A DNA stretch of 19,151 nucleotides from an uncultured Eubacteriales bacterium (GCA_934572535.1 CAKTLJ010000027.1:1-19151), one strand, 5' to 3'. Shown: positions 7,694-15,638, counted from the stretch's first letter. Translations and numbers: made by a program. The notes: generated from the sequence alone by a model not told the origin.

Positions 7694-7752
7694 TTTTTAG
7701 TACCTCCTCAAATCACTCTGTAACTTACTTTACGGGTCTTCGGTTCGTTTGG

Positions 7753-8430
7753 TTACTTCTTGTCGGTCAGCAAGAAGGGCGCCAGCAGCTGGGAGAAGCG
7801 GGGCAGGGACATGGTCTGGAGATAGACCTTGCCGGGACCGGTGACCACCGTGTCCACCAGGCCCTCGCCGCCCAGGAGCTTGTTCTTCAGGCCCTTGACC
7901 ATCCGGATGTCCATCTGGCAGGTGCCGTCCATCAGGGCCACCACGCCGGTGTCGCACACCACTTCCTCCCCGGCGGCCAGGTCATACTCATGCACATAGC
8001 CGTCCAGCTCCAGGAAGACGGTGCCGGGGCCGGTGACCTTCTGCATCACGAAGCCTTCGCCGCCCAGCAGACCCGCGCCCAGCTTCTTCTGGAAGAAGAT
8101 GGACAGGTCCACCCCTTCGGTGGCGCAGAGGAAGGCAGACTTCTGGCAGATGAGGCTCTCCCCTGCCCGCAGCTCTCGGGCTACGATGCTGCCGACAAAG
8201 GAGGAGGAGAAGCCGATCTCCGCCGGGCCTTTGGCGGTGTAGTGGCTCATGAACAGGCTCTCCCCGGAGAACATGCGGCCCAGGCCCTTGGCAATGCTGC
8301 CGCCCTTGGTGTTGGTCTCCACGGGCCCCTTGGCCCAGGTCCGGCCGCCCACCTCGCTGATGATGGTCTCTCCGGCGTTCAGGTGCAGGATCACGGCAGG
8401 CAGGCTGCCGCCTTGGATCTCGTAACGCAT
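7753..8430 (-). CDS. AIM24 family protein (TIGR00266-like)
   Basis: 225 residues, the usual size of bacterial AIM24 proteins. It is a Gly-rich, all-beta protein with internally repeated motifs: SEVGGRTWAKGPVET near the N-terminus, then GEGFVMQKVTGPGTVFLE around 123-141 and GGEGLVDTVVTGPGKVYLQ around 187-205. These GxGxV-type repeats are the family hallmark. The family is named after a yeast mitochondrial inner-membrane organisation factor; the bacterial members have no firmly known role but often sit with membrane-associated genes. There is no signal peptide, so it should be cytoplasmic. TAGGAGGT lies 7 nt before the start. The 175-bp gap upstream of it (8431-8605) holds no clear promoter or terminator. 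Confidence 0.88.
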   Translation of the reverse strand: MRYEIQGGSLPAVILHLNAGETIISEVGGRTWAKGPVETNTKGGSIAKGLGRMFSGESLFMSHYTAKGPAEIGFSSSFVGSIVARELRAGESLICQKSAFLCATEGVDLSIFFQKKLGAGLLGGEGFVMQKVTGPGTVFLELDGYVHEYDLAAGEEVVCDTGVVALMDGTCQMDIRMVKGLKNKLLGGEGLVDTVVTGPGKVYLQTMSLPRFSQLLAPFLLTDKK

Positions 8431-8605
8431 AGATAGTACCTCCTATTCGTTCTTGTCGTTGTCCGTCCTTTCTGTCTTGGTCTGTGGTCTCGTGTGGTTT
8501 CTCTCTCTTGCGGGTCGGCGGCGCGTGGCTCCGGTTTGCCCGCCGCCGGGCCGTCGGGCTTCCCTCCTTTCTTCCGGCGTCTTTATTCAACTGGGCATGG
8601 GGGTC

Positions 8606-10174
8606 TTAGCCATAGCTCTGCCCAAAGAGCGTCAGCGTGTAGGGCACCGCCTGGAAGGGCAGCTGGGTGTTGTTCAGGCCCACGCCCACCACCATCCGGA
8701 TGCCGTCCTCGGCCAGCATGGCCGGGTAGCGGTCGTGGATGACGGTCCCGTTCTGGCTGGTCAGGTCCAGCTTCAGGCAGGTCAGCCCGCGCTCCGTGAC
8801 CAGGGACCAGCGCCCCGTGTAGTGCTCCCGATAGCTCTTATCGCCTTCGTAGAGCCAGCTCAGCTCGGCCTGCCCGTTGGCGCGCAGGTCCAGGAAGTGG
8901 TTCTGCATGGTGTCCGGCCGGAGCAGGTCATAGCCCTGGTAGGTCCACTGGGTATCCCCCAGGGCGGCCGCGCTGGGCCCGGCCCAGTCGTAGGCGCGAA
9001 ACGCGCGGATCATGTTCTCATACAGCTCGTCGAGGTCGGTGAAGTCCAGGCCCAGGACCGTGCCGTCCTCCCGGCTGGGCAGGGAGACCAGGTTGTCATC
9101 CAGCATGGGGTACCAGGTCATCAGGCCCTCCCCGCCGCGTTTGGTGAGGCCCAGCCGGGCGTCCGGGACGTCCTGCCCGCCGTTGCAGCAGAGGATGAAG
9201 GGGTCGCCCCGGTCCGAGTAGTAGATGACCTCGCCCACGTCCCAGTCCCCGTAGGGCAGGTGGACCACGGCGCTCACGTCCACGATGTCGGTCGGGTCCA
9301 GGGGGACCAGGCAGTAGAGCTCGCCGATCTCACTGCCCACCACCCGGCTGTCGGGGATCTCCTTGAGGAAGGGGTAGCGCGCCGTGAGGCGCGGGAAGTT
9401 GGCCGCCAGCCAATCCCGCATGGGGATCTGCATGGGGTCGCTCAGATAGCCCAGGTAGGCCACGGCGAAGACGGCGTTGTCCGCCGCCGTGTACTGGCGC
9501 AGGACCGACAGGGACGTCTGCGCGTCCAGCCCGGTGGGGGCCTGGCCGGTCATGGTGAAGGTCAGGCGCTTGCTGCTGTCCATCATCCGGGTGAGGATGG
9601 CCGCCACCTCGCTGCGTTTGATGGGGTCGTCGGGCTTGCAGTTGTGCAGCGCGTCGCTGCCCTGGACGATGCCCGCCCGGTAGAGCTGGTAGATGGCCTG
9701 CTCCTGGGGGTGACCGTTGGGCACATCGAGGATGCTCCCGTTGACGATGGTGTTCTTCTGCACCAGGGCCGCCTGCGGCAGCGCCTTGGCGAAGATCTCC
9801 ATATAGCCCGCCCGGGTGGCCATGGCGTTCCAGTTGTAGTTGCGGGTGATGATCCGGTTGGCCCTGGCGTAGTCCACATAGCTCTGGTACCAGGGGGTCC
9901 CGTTCTGCAAGGTGACCGCGCCGGTGGTGTACTTCTGGTTCATGCAGGCCGCCAGCTTCACCGCCTCCGCGTAGGTCAGGTTGTCGTTGGGGCAGAAGGT
10001 CCTGGCGGTCTTGCCGTTGACCAGGCCGGAGGCCACCGCCTGCCTCACGTCATCGTAGTACCACTGTCCGGGGGCGACATCCACGAAGGACGTCCCCGCC
10101 GCAAGGGAGGACAGCGGGAGGAGCGACAGGCTCAGAAGAAGCGCCATCGCCAGAGAAAGCAGTTTCTTTTTCAT
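8606..10174 (-). CDS. SLH-domain surface protein of unknown function
   Basis: 522 residues, exported. The signal peptide is about 1-26 (MKKKLLSLAM, hydrophobic core, SLAAG). Three SLH-type modules occupy about 28-80 (FVDVAPGQWYYDDV, LTYAEAVKLA), 92-135 and 148-200 (YRAGIVQGSD, IKRSEVAAILTRM), with normal family motifs. The C-terminal 300 residues match no domain I know; they include a stretch around 285-330 (ELYCLVPLDPTDIVDV, EVIYYS) and a beta-rich end around 435-500 (GRWSLVTERGLTCLKLDL). It should sit on the wall polymer outside the cell. AGGAGGAG stands before the ATG. Being flanked by the TPM and AIM24 genes suggests it is the surface-exposed part of the same envelope module. Confidence 0.82.
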   Translation of the reverse strand: MKKKLLSLAMALLLSLSLLPLSSLAAGTSFVDVAPGQWYYDDVRQAVASGLVNGKTARTFCPNDNLTYAEAVKLAACMNQKYTTGAVTLQNGTPWYQSYVDYARANRIITRNYNWNAMATRAGYMEIFAKALPQAALVQKNTIVNGSILDVPNGHPQEQAIYQLYRAGIVQGSDALHNCKPDDPIKRSEVAAILTRMMDSSKRLTFTMTGQAPTGLDAQTSLSVLRQYTAADNAVFAVAYLGYLSDPMQIPMRDWLAANFPRLTARYPFLKEIPDSRVVGSEIGELYCLVPLDPTDIVDVSAVVHLPYGDWDVGEVIYYSDRGDPFILCCNGGQDVPDARLGLTKRGGEGLMTWYPMLDDNLVSLPSREDGTVLGLDFTDLDELYENMIRAFRAYDWAGPSAAALGDTQWTYQGYDLLRPDTMQNHFLDLRANGQAELSWLYEGDKSYREHYTGRWSLVTERGLTCLKLDLTSQNGTVIHDRYPAMLAEDGIRMVVGVGLNNTQLPFQAVPYTLTLFGQSYG

Positions 10175-10222
10175 GATCTCCTCCTGTTCGTTCCGTTGGG
10201 TCCGTTTGGGTCTTGGGGGCGG

Positions 10223-11542
10223 TCAAAACTTGCCGCCGCTGCCGGAGTAGCCGTCTCGGTCCACCGTGGTGCCGCCGCCGCTGCTGCTCTCCTTGGCAAT
10301 CTTCCGGCGGCTGGTGGTCGTGTTGAGGAAGCGGTCCTCCCGGAGGCGGATGTCCACCCCGCCGTTCGGGACGTATTCCTCCGCCGCCGTGGCCTCCACC
10401 GCGGTCTTCATCTGCGCGCGGAAGACCAGGCACACCGCCAGGGCGATGAGCAGGCCCGCGCCCAGCGCGATGCCGTAGGCCCGCAGGATGCGCATCCCCA
10501 GGCTGAGGTCCGCCTTGGCCTCCACGTCCACGGGGGTGCCTTCCTTGGCGCTGCGGAGATAGGTCTCGCACTCCTCCAGGTAGTCGGAGAAGCCGCCCGC
10601 CCAGTCGTCCTCCGCGAAGTTGTCGAGGAAGACCTCCGCCATGGCCTCCCGGCCATAGTCGGTGAGGGCCGCGTTGCCGAAGTCCCCGTGGGCCAGCAGG
10701 AAGTAGTCCCGCTCCGCCATGCTCAGGGTGAGCAGGATGCCGTCCTTGCTCTCGCCATAGCCCAGGCCGTAGTCCCGGAAGAGGCTCTTGCAGGCCGCGC
10801 GCATGTCGTCGCCATAGGTCCTGTAGTCCTCCAGCGTGAAGATATACACGCCGCATTGATACTTTTCGCTGATCCCGGTGGCGACGACCTCCAGCCACTG
10901 GACCTCCCCGGCCGTGAGGAGCCCGGCAAGGTCGTTCACGAAGGCGGCGTCCGTCGCGGGGTCCGCCCCGGCGGCCGTGTCCGGCTCGGGCGGCGCGGTC
11001 GGGGCGGCGGCAGCGCCCCCGGTCAGGTACTCCTCGGTCAGGCTCACATAGAGCTCGAGCGCCATCTGGAAGCTGAGGTTGTCCTGCGCCAGGTCCCCGC
11101 TCCAGGTCTCCTCGTTGAACCAGTTGTCCAGGGTGGTCTTCAGCACGGGCAGGAAGGCGGCCAGCTCGTCCTGGTTCTCCCCGCCGCAGATCACGGTGTA
11201 GTCGCGGTAGGCCAGGCCGGTGGCGTCCTCGGTCACGTAGAGCATCAGCAGGTAGCCGTCGCCGGTGTCGTCGGCGCCGTATTCATACTTGTCGTAGAAG
11301 ATGCGGGCGTACTCGTCGATGGGGTGGCCCTCCAGGTCGTCCACCACGTCCACCCGCAGCTGCACGCCGTTGCGCTGGGCGAAGGCCTCCAGCGTGTCCT
11401 CGCCCATCGCAGTGGCAAAGTCCGCGTCGAGCCGGTCCGTGGCGTCATACACCAGGCCGTAGTCCACATACGCCAGCGCCGGCACGACCAGGGACAGCCC
11501 CAGCACCAGCGTCATCAGGATCGTCATGAGCTTCTTTTTCAT
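10223..11542 (-). CDS. TPM-domain membrane protein, YdjH/YgcG-like
   Basis: 439 residues from the second ATG (11542). This start is preferred because AAAGGGGG lies 9 nt before it; an ATG three codons earlier (11551) directly abuts that sequence. A signal peptide ends near residue 24 (VPALA). Two TPM-like domains follow, about 33-172 and 198-332, separated by a Pro/Ala/Thr linker. A single TM helix lies around 353-375, then a cytoplasmic tail of about 60 residues ending GYSGSGGKF. Gly/Ser-rich C-termini are typical of TPM proteins. The domain is extracytoplasmic, and its role in bacterial envelope stress is poorly defined; in Bacillus subtilis YdjH works with YdjG, YdjI and PspA. The gene is only 16 bp from the stop of the zinc-ribbon gene. 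Confidence 0.85.
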   Translation of the reverse strand: MKKKLMTILMTLVLGLSLVVPALAYVDYGLVYDATDRLDADFATAMGEDTLEAFAQRNGVQLRVDVVDDLEGHPIDEYARIFYDKYEYGADDTGDGYLLMLYVTEDATGLAYRDYTVICGGENQDELAAFLPVLKTTLDNWFNEETWSGDLAQDNLSFQMALELYVSLTEEYLTGGAAAAPTAPPEPDTAAGADPATDAAFVNDLAGLLTAGEVQWLEVVATGISEKYQCGVYIFTLEDYRTYGDDMRAACKSLFRDYGLGYGESKDGILLTLSMAERDYFLLAHGDFGNAALTDYGREAMAEVFLDNFAEDDWAGGFSDYLEECETYLRSAKEGTPVDVEAKADLSLGMRILRAYGIALGAGLLIALAVCLVFRAQMKTAVEATAAEEYVPNGGVDIRLREDRFLNTTTSRRKIAKESSSGGGTTVDRDGYSGSGGKF

Positions 11543-11558
11543 GGATGCCATCCCCCTT

Positions 11559-12668
11559 TCACAGCACGAACAGCAGGACGGTGCCCACCACGGCCGTCAC
11601 CGAGGCGGCGATCCCGCCGAACCAGGCCCAGAATTTCCCCTTGCTCACCGGCAGGTCGCCGATGAGCTTGCCGGTCTGGCCGTTCATGGCGAAGAGGAAG
11701 TCCTTCCCGTCCCACTTGGTACTGAGCATATACACCGGCAGCAGGGCGTAGTGGACCTTGTCGCGGTGCAGCTTCACGTCATGGCGGACGCAGACCTTGG
11801 TGTGGTACCGGTCCACGTCGTTCTCCAGCACGCCCAGGGCGGTGTTCTCCGCCCGGCGGTCCGCCCGCGCCGCGCATTCCTCCACGGACACGTCGTACTT
11901 ATCCGCCAGATAGCCCGGCAGATAGGCGGTGGAGAAGGGCTTGAGCTCCTCGTAGTGGAAGGGCTCGATGGCGTCCATGTGGGCGTCCGGCATCTTGGAG
12001 GAGGCGTCCACGGGGATGCGCTCGAAGGCGACGCTGCCCGCCCGGCGGGCCAGGTAGTGGTCGGTCTCCGTGACCTCGTAGTCGCCGTCGGTGTACTCGC
12101 GGCTGATGGTGGCCTCGAAGTCCGCCTCCGCCTCCGCCACGCCGTCGAACATCCAGAAGGGGACGTACACGCCCTTGATCTCGCTGATCTTGTTGGCGCT
12201 GGCAAAGGCGCCCGGCAGCAGGCGCTTGCCCTTGTAGTGCTTCTTCAGCGCCGCCTGCGCGTCCTTCTGGTCCAGGCGGAAGGGGAGGATGTAGTCCGGC
12301 TTGAGGGCGTTGGCGAACTGGCCGGGCAGCACGGTGGGGTTGCCGCAGTAGGGGCAGGAGGAGGCCGCCGTGGTCTCGTCGCAGATGAACTCCGCCCCGC
12401 AGGAGGGGCAGTTGTAGGCCCGCATCCTGCTGCCGTCCTCGCCCCAATCGCCGTTGAGGTCGGATTCGTCCCAGCCGGAGCCGCCGCCCTGCTGTTCCTT
12501 CTCAAAGGCCTCCTGGGCCTGCTGCTCCTTCTCGGCGTACAGCGCCTCGATCTCGGCGATGTCGTACTTGCCGCCGCAGTATTCGCACTCCAGCTTGCCG
12601 GAGGACCCCACAAAATGAAGGGGACCGGTGCAGGCCGGGCATTTGTAGTTGGTGATCTGTTCTGGCAT
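11559..12668 (-). CDS. Tail-anchored double zinc-ribbon protein, YdjG-like
   Basis: 369 residues. Two zinc ribbons are visible: Cys10/Cys13/Cys28/Cys31 (KCPAC, CEYCGG) and Cys87/Cys90/Cys105/Cys108 (NCPSCGAEF, CPYCGN). A Glu/Gln-rich stretch at 40-65 is probably helical. A long middle domain follows (YILPFRLDQKDAQ, PGAFASANKISEIKGVYVPFWMFDG), and a hydrophobic helix at 347-369 ends the protein, so it should be tail-anchored with the ribbons in the cytoplasm. Proteins like this are often mislabelled as TFIIB-type zinc-ribbon or PriA-like helicases; no helicase motifs are present. The architecture matches YdjG of Bacillus subtilis, which helps hold PspA at the membrane. AAAGGGGG precedes the ATG. 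Confidence 0.85.
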   Translation of the reverse strand: MPEQITNYKCPACTGPLHFVGSSGKLECEYCGGKYDIAEIEALYAEKEQQAQEAFEKEQQGGGSGWDESDLNGDWGEDGSRMRAYNCPSCGAEFICDETTAASSCPYCGNPTVLPGQFANALKPDYILPFRLDQKDAQAALKKHYKGKRLLPGAFASANKISEIKGVYVPFWMFDGVAEAEADFEATISREYTDGDYEVTETDHYLARRAGSVAFERIPVDASSKMPDAHMDAIEPFHYEELKPFSTAYLPGYLADKYDVSVEECAARADRRAENTALGVLENDVDRYHTKVCVRHDVKLHRDKVHYALLPVYMLSTKWDGKDFLFAMNGQTGKLIGDLPVSKGKFWAWFGGIAASVTAVVGTVLLFVL

Positions 12669-12708
12669 AGCGATGCCCCCTTTGTCTCAGTTTCTTCGCG
12701 CGCTGCCC

Positions 12709-13500
12709 TTATCCGTTCAGGGAGCCGCCGCAGTATTCGCAGCAGCCGCTGGCGTCGGGCGTGGTCGTCGCGCCGCACCAGGGGCAGGTCACGGCCGCCT
12801 TGGGGGCCGCGGCTGCCGCCGCCTCGTCGCGCACCTGCTGCCGGACCTGGGTGAGGGCCGCCTTGATCTCCTGGCCCATCTCCCGGTAGCGGCGGTACTC
12901 CACGTCGCGCTCCGGGTCGAGACCGCCGCGCGTCCGGCCCATGCCGGTGCCGCCGGTCTTGTCGTTTTCGATCTCCACGTTCCGGTTGTTCAGCTTGAAG
13001 CGGATGTCGTCGAAGTAGGGGTTGCGGACGTGGATGCGGATGTAAAAGTCATAGGAATACTGGTAGCGCGGCGGGTCATAGCTCACCTTTTCGCCGTCCT
13101 TCCCCTCGCGCTTGAGCTCCGTCCGCTTCTCGTCGATGTCCAGGTCGCAGCCGGTCACGTCGGCGAAGGCCAGCACGTCCGGGTTGGCCTCCTCCAGCTT
13201 CCGGGCGGCGGTCACCATGAAGCAGCCCGCGTCCTCGTCCAGCAGGACCTTGGTGTTCTCGCCCAGGGTGCGGGTCGTGCGGAAGGCCGCCACCTTGTCC
13301 CGGTTGGCCTCCCGGTCGGCCAGCTGCGCCTGGATCTGCTCCACGGTGGAGTGCCGCCGGTCGTCAAACCAGGGGGACAGCTTGGCCGCGCAGCTCTTGC
13401 ACATGTTGCCGTCCTCCAGCTTGCGGTTGCCCAGCAGGCCGATCTCGCCGCCGCAGATGGCACACGCCTTCTTTTCAAAAAGATTGCCGAATAATCCCAT
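12709..13500 (-). CDS. DUF4428 protein with terminal zinc ribbons
   Basis: 263 residues, no signal peptide or TM helix. The N-terminal DUF4428-type zinc site uses Cys13, Cys16, Cys34 and Cys37 (CAICGGEIGLLGNRKL, MCKSC), followed by the acidic/basic segment LSPWFDDRRHST. The middle is a beta-rich domain (DVTGCDLDIDEKRTEL, YSYDFYIRIHVRNPYFDDIRF). After a basic/Ala-rich coil, a second zinc ribbon ends the protein at Cys239/Cys242/Cys254/Cys257 (CPWCGATT, CEYCGG). AAGGA repeats precede the start by about 6 nt. DUF4428 proteins have no established biochemical role; here it lies between the SPFH and YdjG-like genes, so it probably acts with them at the membrane. Confidence 0.85.
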   Translation of the reverse strand: MGLFGNLFEKKACAICGGEIGLLGNRKLEDGNMCKSCAAKLSPWFDDRRHSTVEQIQAQLADREANRDKVAAFRTTRTLGENTKVLLDEDAGCFMVTAARKLEEANPDVLAFADVTGCDLDIDEKRTELKREGKDGEKVSYDPPRYQYSYDFYIRIHVRNPYFDDIRFKLNNRNVEIENDKTGGTGMGRTRGGLDPERDVEYRRYREMGQEIKAALTQVRQQVRDEAAAAAAPKAAVTCPWCGATTTPDASGCCEYCGGSLNG

Positions 13501-13661
13501 ACTCGTTCCTTCTTCCTTTGGTTTTTTTCACGCGCCGGAGCCTTCCGCCCCGGCCGTCTCCGCCAGTTCCGTCAAAAACAGCAGGAGGGACGCGGCCCGC
13601 GCGCCGCAAAGATTTTCTGCGCACTCCGCCCCCTCGCTCTGCCAGCCGAGCCAGAGGCGCG

Positions 13662-15116
13662 TCACACCTTGTCGCCGTCGTCAAAGGGGTCGCCGCACTC
13701 GGGGCAGAACTTGGGGGGATGGGTGGGGTCTTCCGGCTCCCAGCCGCACTTGTCGCACTTGTACTTGGGCGCGGCCTCGGGCTTCTTTGCGCCGCATTCG
13801 GTGCAGAACTTGCCGGTGTTCACCGCGCCGCAGGCGCAGGTCCAGCCGTCCGCCGCGGGCTGCTCCTCGGGCTTCTTCGCGCCGCATTCGGTGCAGAACT
13901 TGCCCGTGTTCACCGCGCCGCAGGTGCAGGTCCAGCCGTCCGCCGCGGGCTTCTCCTCGGGCTTCTTCGCGCCGCATTCGGTGCAGAACTTGCCCGCGAC
14001 CACATTGCCGCAGGTGCAGGTCCAGCTGTCGGCCGCAGGCGCTGCGGGCGCGGCGGCGGGGGCTGCCGGGGCTGCCGGGGCGGGCGCGGGCTGCTGGGCC
14101 TGCTGCTGCTGGCCCATCTGGAAGAGGTTCTGGGCGTTCATGCCCCCGGCCTGACCGGCCATCCCCATGCCCATAAAGGCCATGGCAGGCCCGGCGTTGG
14201 GGTTGGCGGCTGCGGACTGCATCGCCGCGCTCTGGGAGCCGACCAGATGCGCCGCCGCGCGGGTGGGGTCCATGAAGGCCGCGTTGCGCTGCATTTCCTT
14301 GATCATCTGCTCGTCTTCCTCGTTGGCCTTCACGGAGGAGACGCCGACCCGCTGGATCTCAATGCCGCGGAAGTCCCGCCACTGGGCGGAGAGCTCTTCC
14401 TTCAGCGCGGCGGCCAGCTCCTGGGTGTGGCCGGGCAGGGCGGAGTAGCGGATGCCCTGGTCGGAGATGCGGGCGAAGGCGGGCTGGAGGGCGGTGAGCA
14501 GCTCGCTCTTGAGCTGACCGTCCAGCTCCTCGCGGTTGTAGTCCTCCGAGACGTTGCCGCAGACGTTGGTGTAGAACAGCATGGGGTTGACGAGCTTGTA
14601 GCTGTATTCGCCGAAACAGCGGATGGCGATGTCGATGTCGATCCCGGCCCGCTGGTCCACGACCCGGAAGGGGACGGGAGAGGGCGTGCCGTACTTGTTG
14701 CCGATCAGCTCCTTGGTGTTGAAGTAGTACACGCGCTGGTCCTTGGGCGGCTCGCCGCCGAAGGTGAAGCGCTTGCCCATGTTCTGGAACGTGGCCTTGA
14801 TGCTCTCGCCCAGGTCGCCGCTGAAGATCGAGGGCTCGGTGGACATGTCATACGTATACTCGCCGGGCTCGGCGCAGATGTCCACGATCTTGCCCTGCTC
14901 GACGATCATCATGCACTGGCCGTCGGCAATGGCGATGACCGAGCCGTTGGAGATGATGTTGTCGCTTCCCTTCGTGTTGCTGGAGCGGCCGGAGGTGCGC
15001 TTCTGCCCCTTCACCGCCAGCACGTCTGCGGGGATGGCCTCGCAGTAAAAATACTCCTTCCACTGGTCGGCCAGCACGCCGCCCACAGAACCCATTGCAG
15101 CTTTGATCAGTCCCAT
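13662..15116 (-). CDS. SPFH protein with tandem zinc ribbons, YdjI-like
   Basis: 484 residues from the ATG with AAAGGAG at 15124-15130, 7 nt upstream; the same frame continues to 15344, but that extension overlaps the upstream gene and lacks a ribosome site. Residues 1-300 are an SPFH/virion-core-like domain starting MGLIKAAMGSVGG (VEQGKIVDI, EPGEYTYD, GIEIQRVGVSSV). A Gly/Met/Gln/Pro/Ala-rich linker spans 300-362. Three near-identical 30-residue zinc modules follow at 363-392, 393-422 and 423-449 (WTCTCG, GKFCTECGAKKPE), and a rubredoxin-like end at 452-476 (Cys454, Cys457, Cys471, Cys474; CDKCGWEP, CPECGDPF). No TM helix is evident. The family forms membrane-associated scaffolds; YdjI of Bacillus subtilis links PspA to the membrane but, as I recall, is shorter and without this zinc array. 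Confidence 0.88.
   Translation of the reverse strand: MGLIKAAMGSVGGVLADQWKEYFYCEAIPADVLAVKGQKRTSGRSSNTKGSDNIISNGSVIAIADGQCMMIVEQGKIVDICAEPGEYTYDMSTEPSIFSGDLGESIKATFQNMGKRFTFGGEPPKDQRVYYFNTKELIGNKYGTPSPVPFRVVDQRAGIDIDIAIRCFGEYSYKLVNPMLFYTNVCGNVSEDYNREELDGQLKSELLTALQPAFARISDQGIRYSALPGHTQELAAALKEELSAQWRDFRGIEIQRVGVSSVKANEEDEQMIKEMQRNAAFMDPTRAAAHLVGSQSAAMQSAAANPNAGPAMAFMGMGMAGQAGGMNAQNLFQMGQQQQAQQPAPAPAAPAAPAAAPAAPAADSWTCTCGNVVAGKFCTECGAKKPEEKPAADGWTCTCGAVNTGKFCTECGAKKPEEQPAADGWTCACGAVNTGKFCTECGAKKPEAAPKYKCDKCGWEPEDPTHPPKFCPECGDPFDDGDKV
13770..14030 (-). repeat. Three in-frame 90-bp tandem repeats in the SPFH gene
   Basis: The segment GCCGCATTCGGTGCAGAAC recurs with an exact 90-bp period (tenmers at 13791, 13881 and 13971). 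Each unit encodes one CxCG...CxxCG zinc module plus a KKPE linker. DNA identity between units is very high, so copy number could vary between strains by recombination without loss of frame. Confidence 0.9.
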
Positions 15117-15174
15117 ATTCAGTCTCCTTTCGTGATTGCGGAAAATCCGGTCTCTTGCTTTCTGTGTGCGCTCG

Positions 15175-15567
15175 TCACGGGGGGTGGTTCCGGCCCGGCA
15201 CCCTGGGGTCCGGACCCTCCTCGACCAGCTCGCCCCGTTCGTTGAGGTGCTCGGCACAGGCGCAGCACATATCCAGGTCCTCACAGATGAGGAAGCAGTG
15301 GTTGCACACCAGGCAGCCGCAGAGGGGACACCGGTTGAACCCACGGGTCGCCTCGCCGACGGCCCGCTCCCGGGCCTGCTCCCACTCCCGCTGATACAGG
15401 GCGCGGAACACGATCTGCTTGGCCTCCGTGGGGGCCGGGACCCCAGCCTTGGAAAAGCGGATCGGGGTGCTCCTCCACACCGACCCGCACTCCACGCAGG
15501 TCAGCGAAAACCGAAACTGCCGCTCGTCGGACTCGTCTTGCAGATGCCCGGCAATGATTCGCTTCAT
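15175..15567 (-). CDS. Small Cys-rich zinc-binding protein, first gene of the cluster
   Basis: 130 residues from the ATG at 15567, with GGAGG 11 nt upstream. An in-frame GTG at 15579 is less likely because it overlaps that site. Eleven Cys are present: a pair at 24/27 (CVECG) and a dense C-terminal set at 80, 83, 85, 88, 91, 95, 101, 102 and 104 (RCPLCGCLVCNHCFLICEDL, MCCACAEHL), enough for two or more zinc sites. A charged stretch (50-75) separates them. The end is Pro/Gly-rich. It lies 58 bp before the SPFH gene and downstream of the cluster promoter. Family unknown to me; by context it is another metal-binding partner in the same module. Confidence 0.75.
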   Translation of the reverse strand: MKRIIAGHLQDESDERQFRFSLTCVECGSVWRSTPIRFSKAGVPAPTEAKQIVFRALYQREWEQARERAVGEATRGFNRCPLCGCLVCNHCFLICEDLDMCCACAEHLNERGELVEEGPDPRVPGRNHPP

Positions 15568-15599
15568 CCCCTGGCTCACCTCCCCATTGTTTCTGAATC

Positions 15600-15612
15600 T
15601 TTACTAAGTTTA
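15600..15612. promoter_or_regulatory. 13-bp motif shared with the solute-binding/LuxR promoter region
   Basis: TTTACTAAGTTTA here and TTTACTTAGTTTA at 18839-18851 differ only at the central base and share the ACT-N-AGT dyad core. Each copy lies about 33-37 bp before a start codon on the minus strand. It overlaps the predicted -10 of the cluster promoter. A repressor site or part of a common promoter type are both possible. Confidence 0.45.
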
Positions 15613-15638
15613 TAACATAAGTACCCGCCTCATGACCA
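15609..15638 (-). promoter_or_regulatory. Predicted promoter of the SPFH/TPM/AIM24 cluster
   Basis: On the minus strand TGGTCA (15638-15633; 4/6 match), an 18-bp spacer and TATAAA (15614-15609; 5/6 match). The predicted start near 15602 gives a leader of about 35 nt. It is the only promoter-like sequence I see ahead of the cluster. Confidence 0.5.

Noticed and set aside
8453..11665. 1070-codon plus-strand open frame
   Set aside because: A shadow of the SLH and TPM genes: no domain, extreme His/Gly/Val/Gln bias.
13501..13661. Small antisense or intergenic frame between the SPFH and DUF4428 genes
   Set aside because: The open frame crossing this gap is Arg-rich, overlaps the start of the DUF4428 gene in another phase and has no supporting ribosome site.
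13770..14030. Regular repeats that might suggest a CRISPR array
   Set aside because: The 90-bp units are in frame, encode zinc modules and have no unique spacers.
15117..15344. N-terminal extension of the SPFH reading frame
   Set aside because: It overlaps the Cys-rich gene in another frame, is Ser/Arg-rich without similarity to SPFH proteins, and the internal ATG at 15116 has a good ribosome site and a family-typical start.
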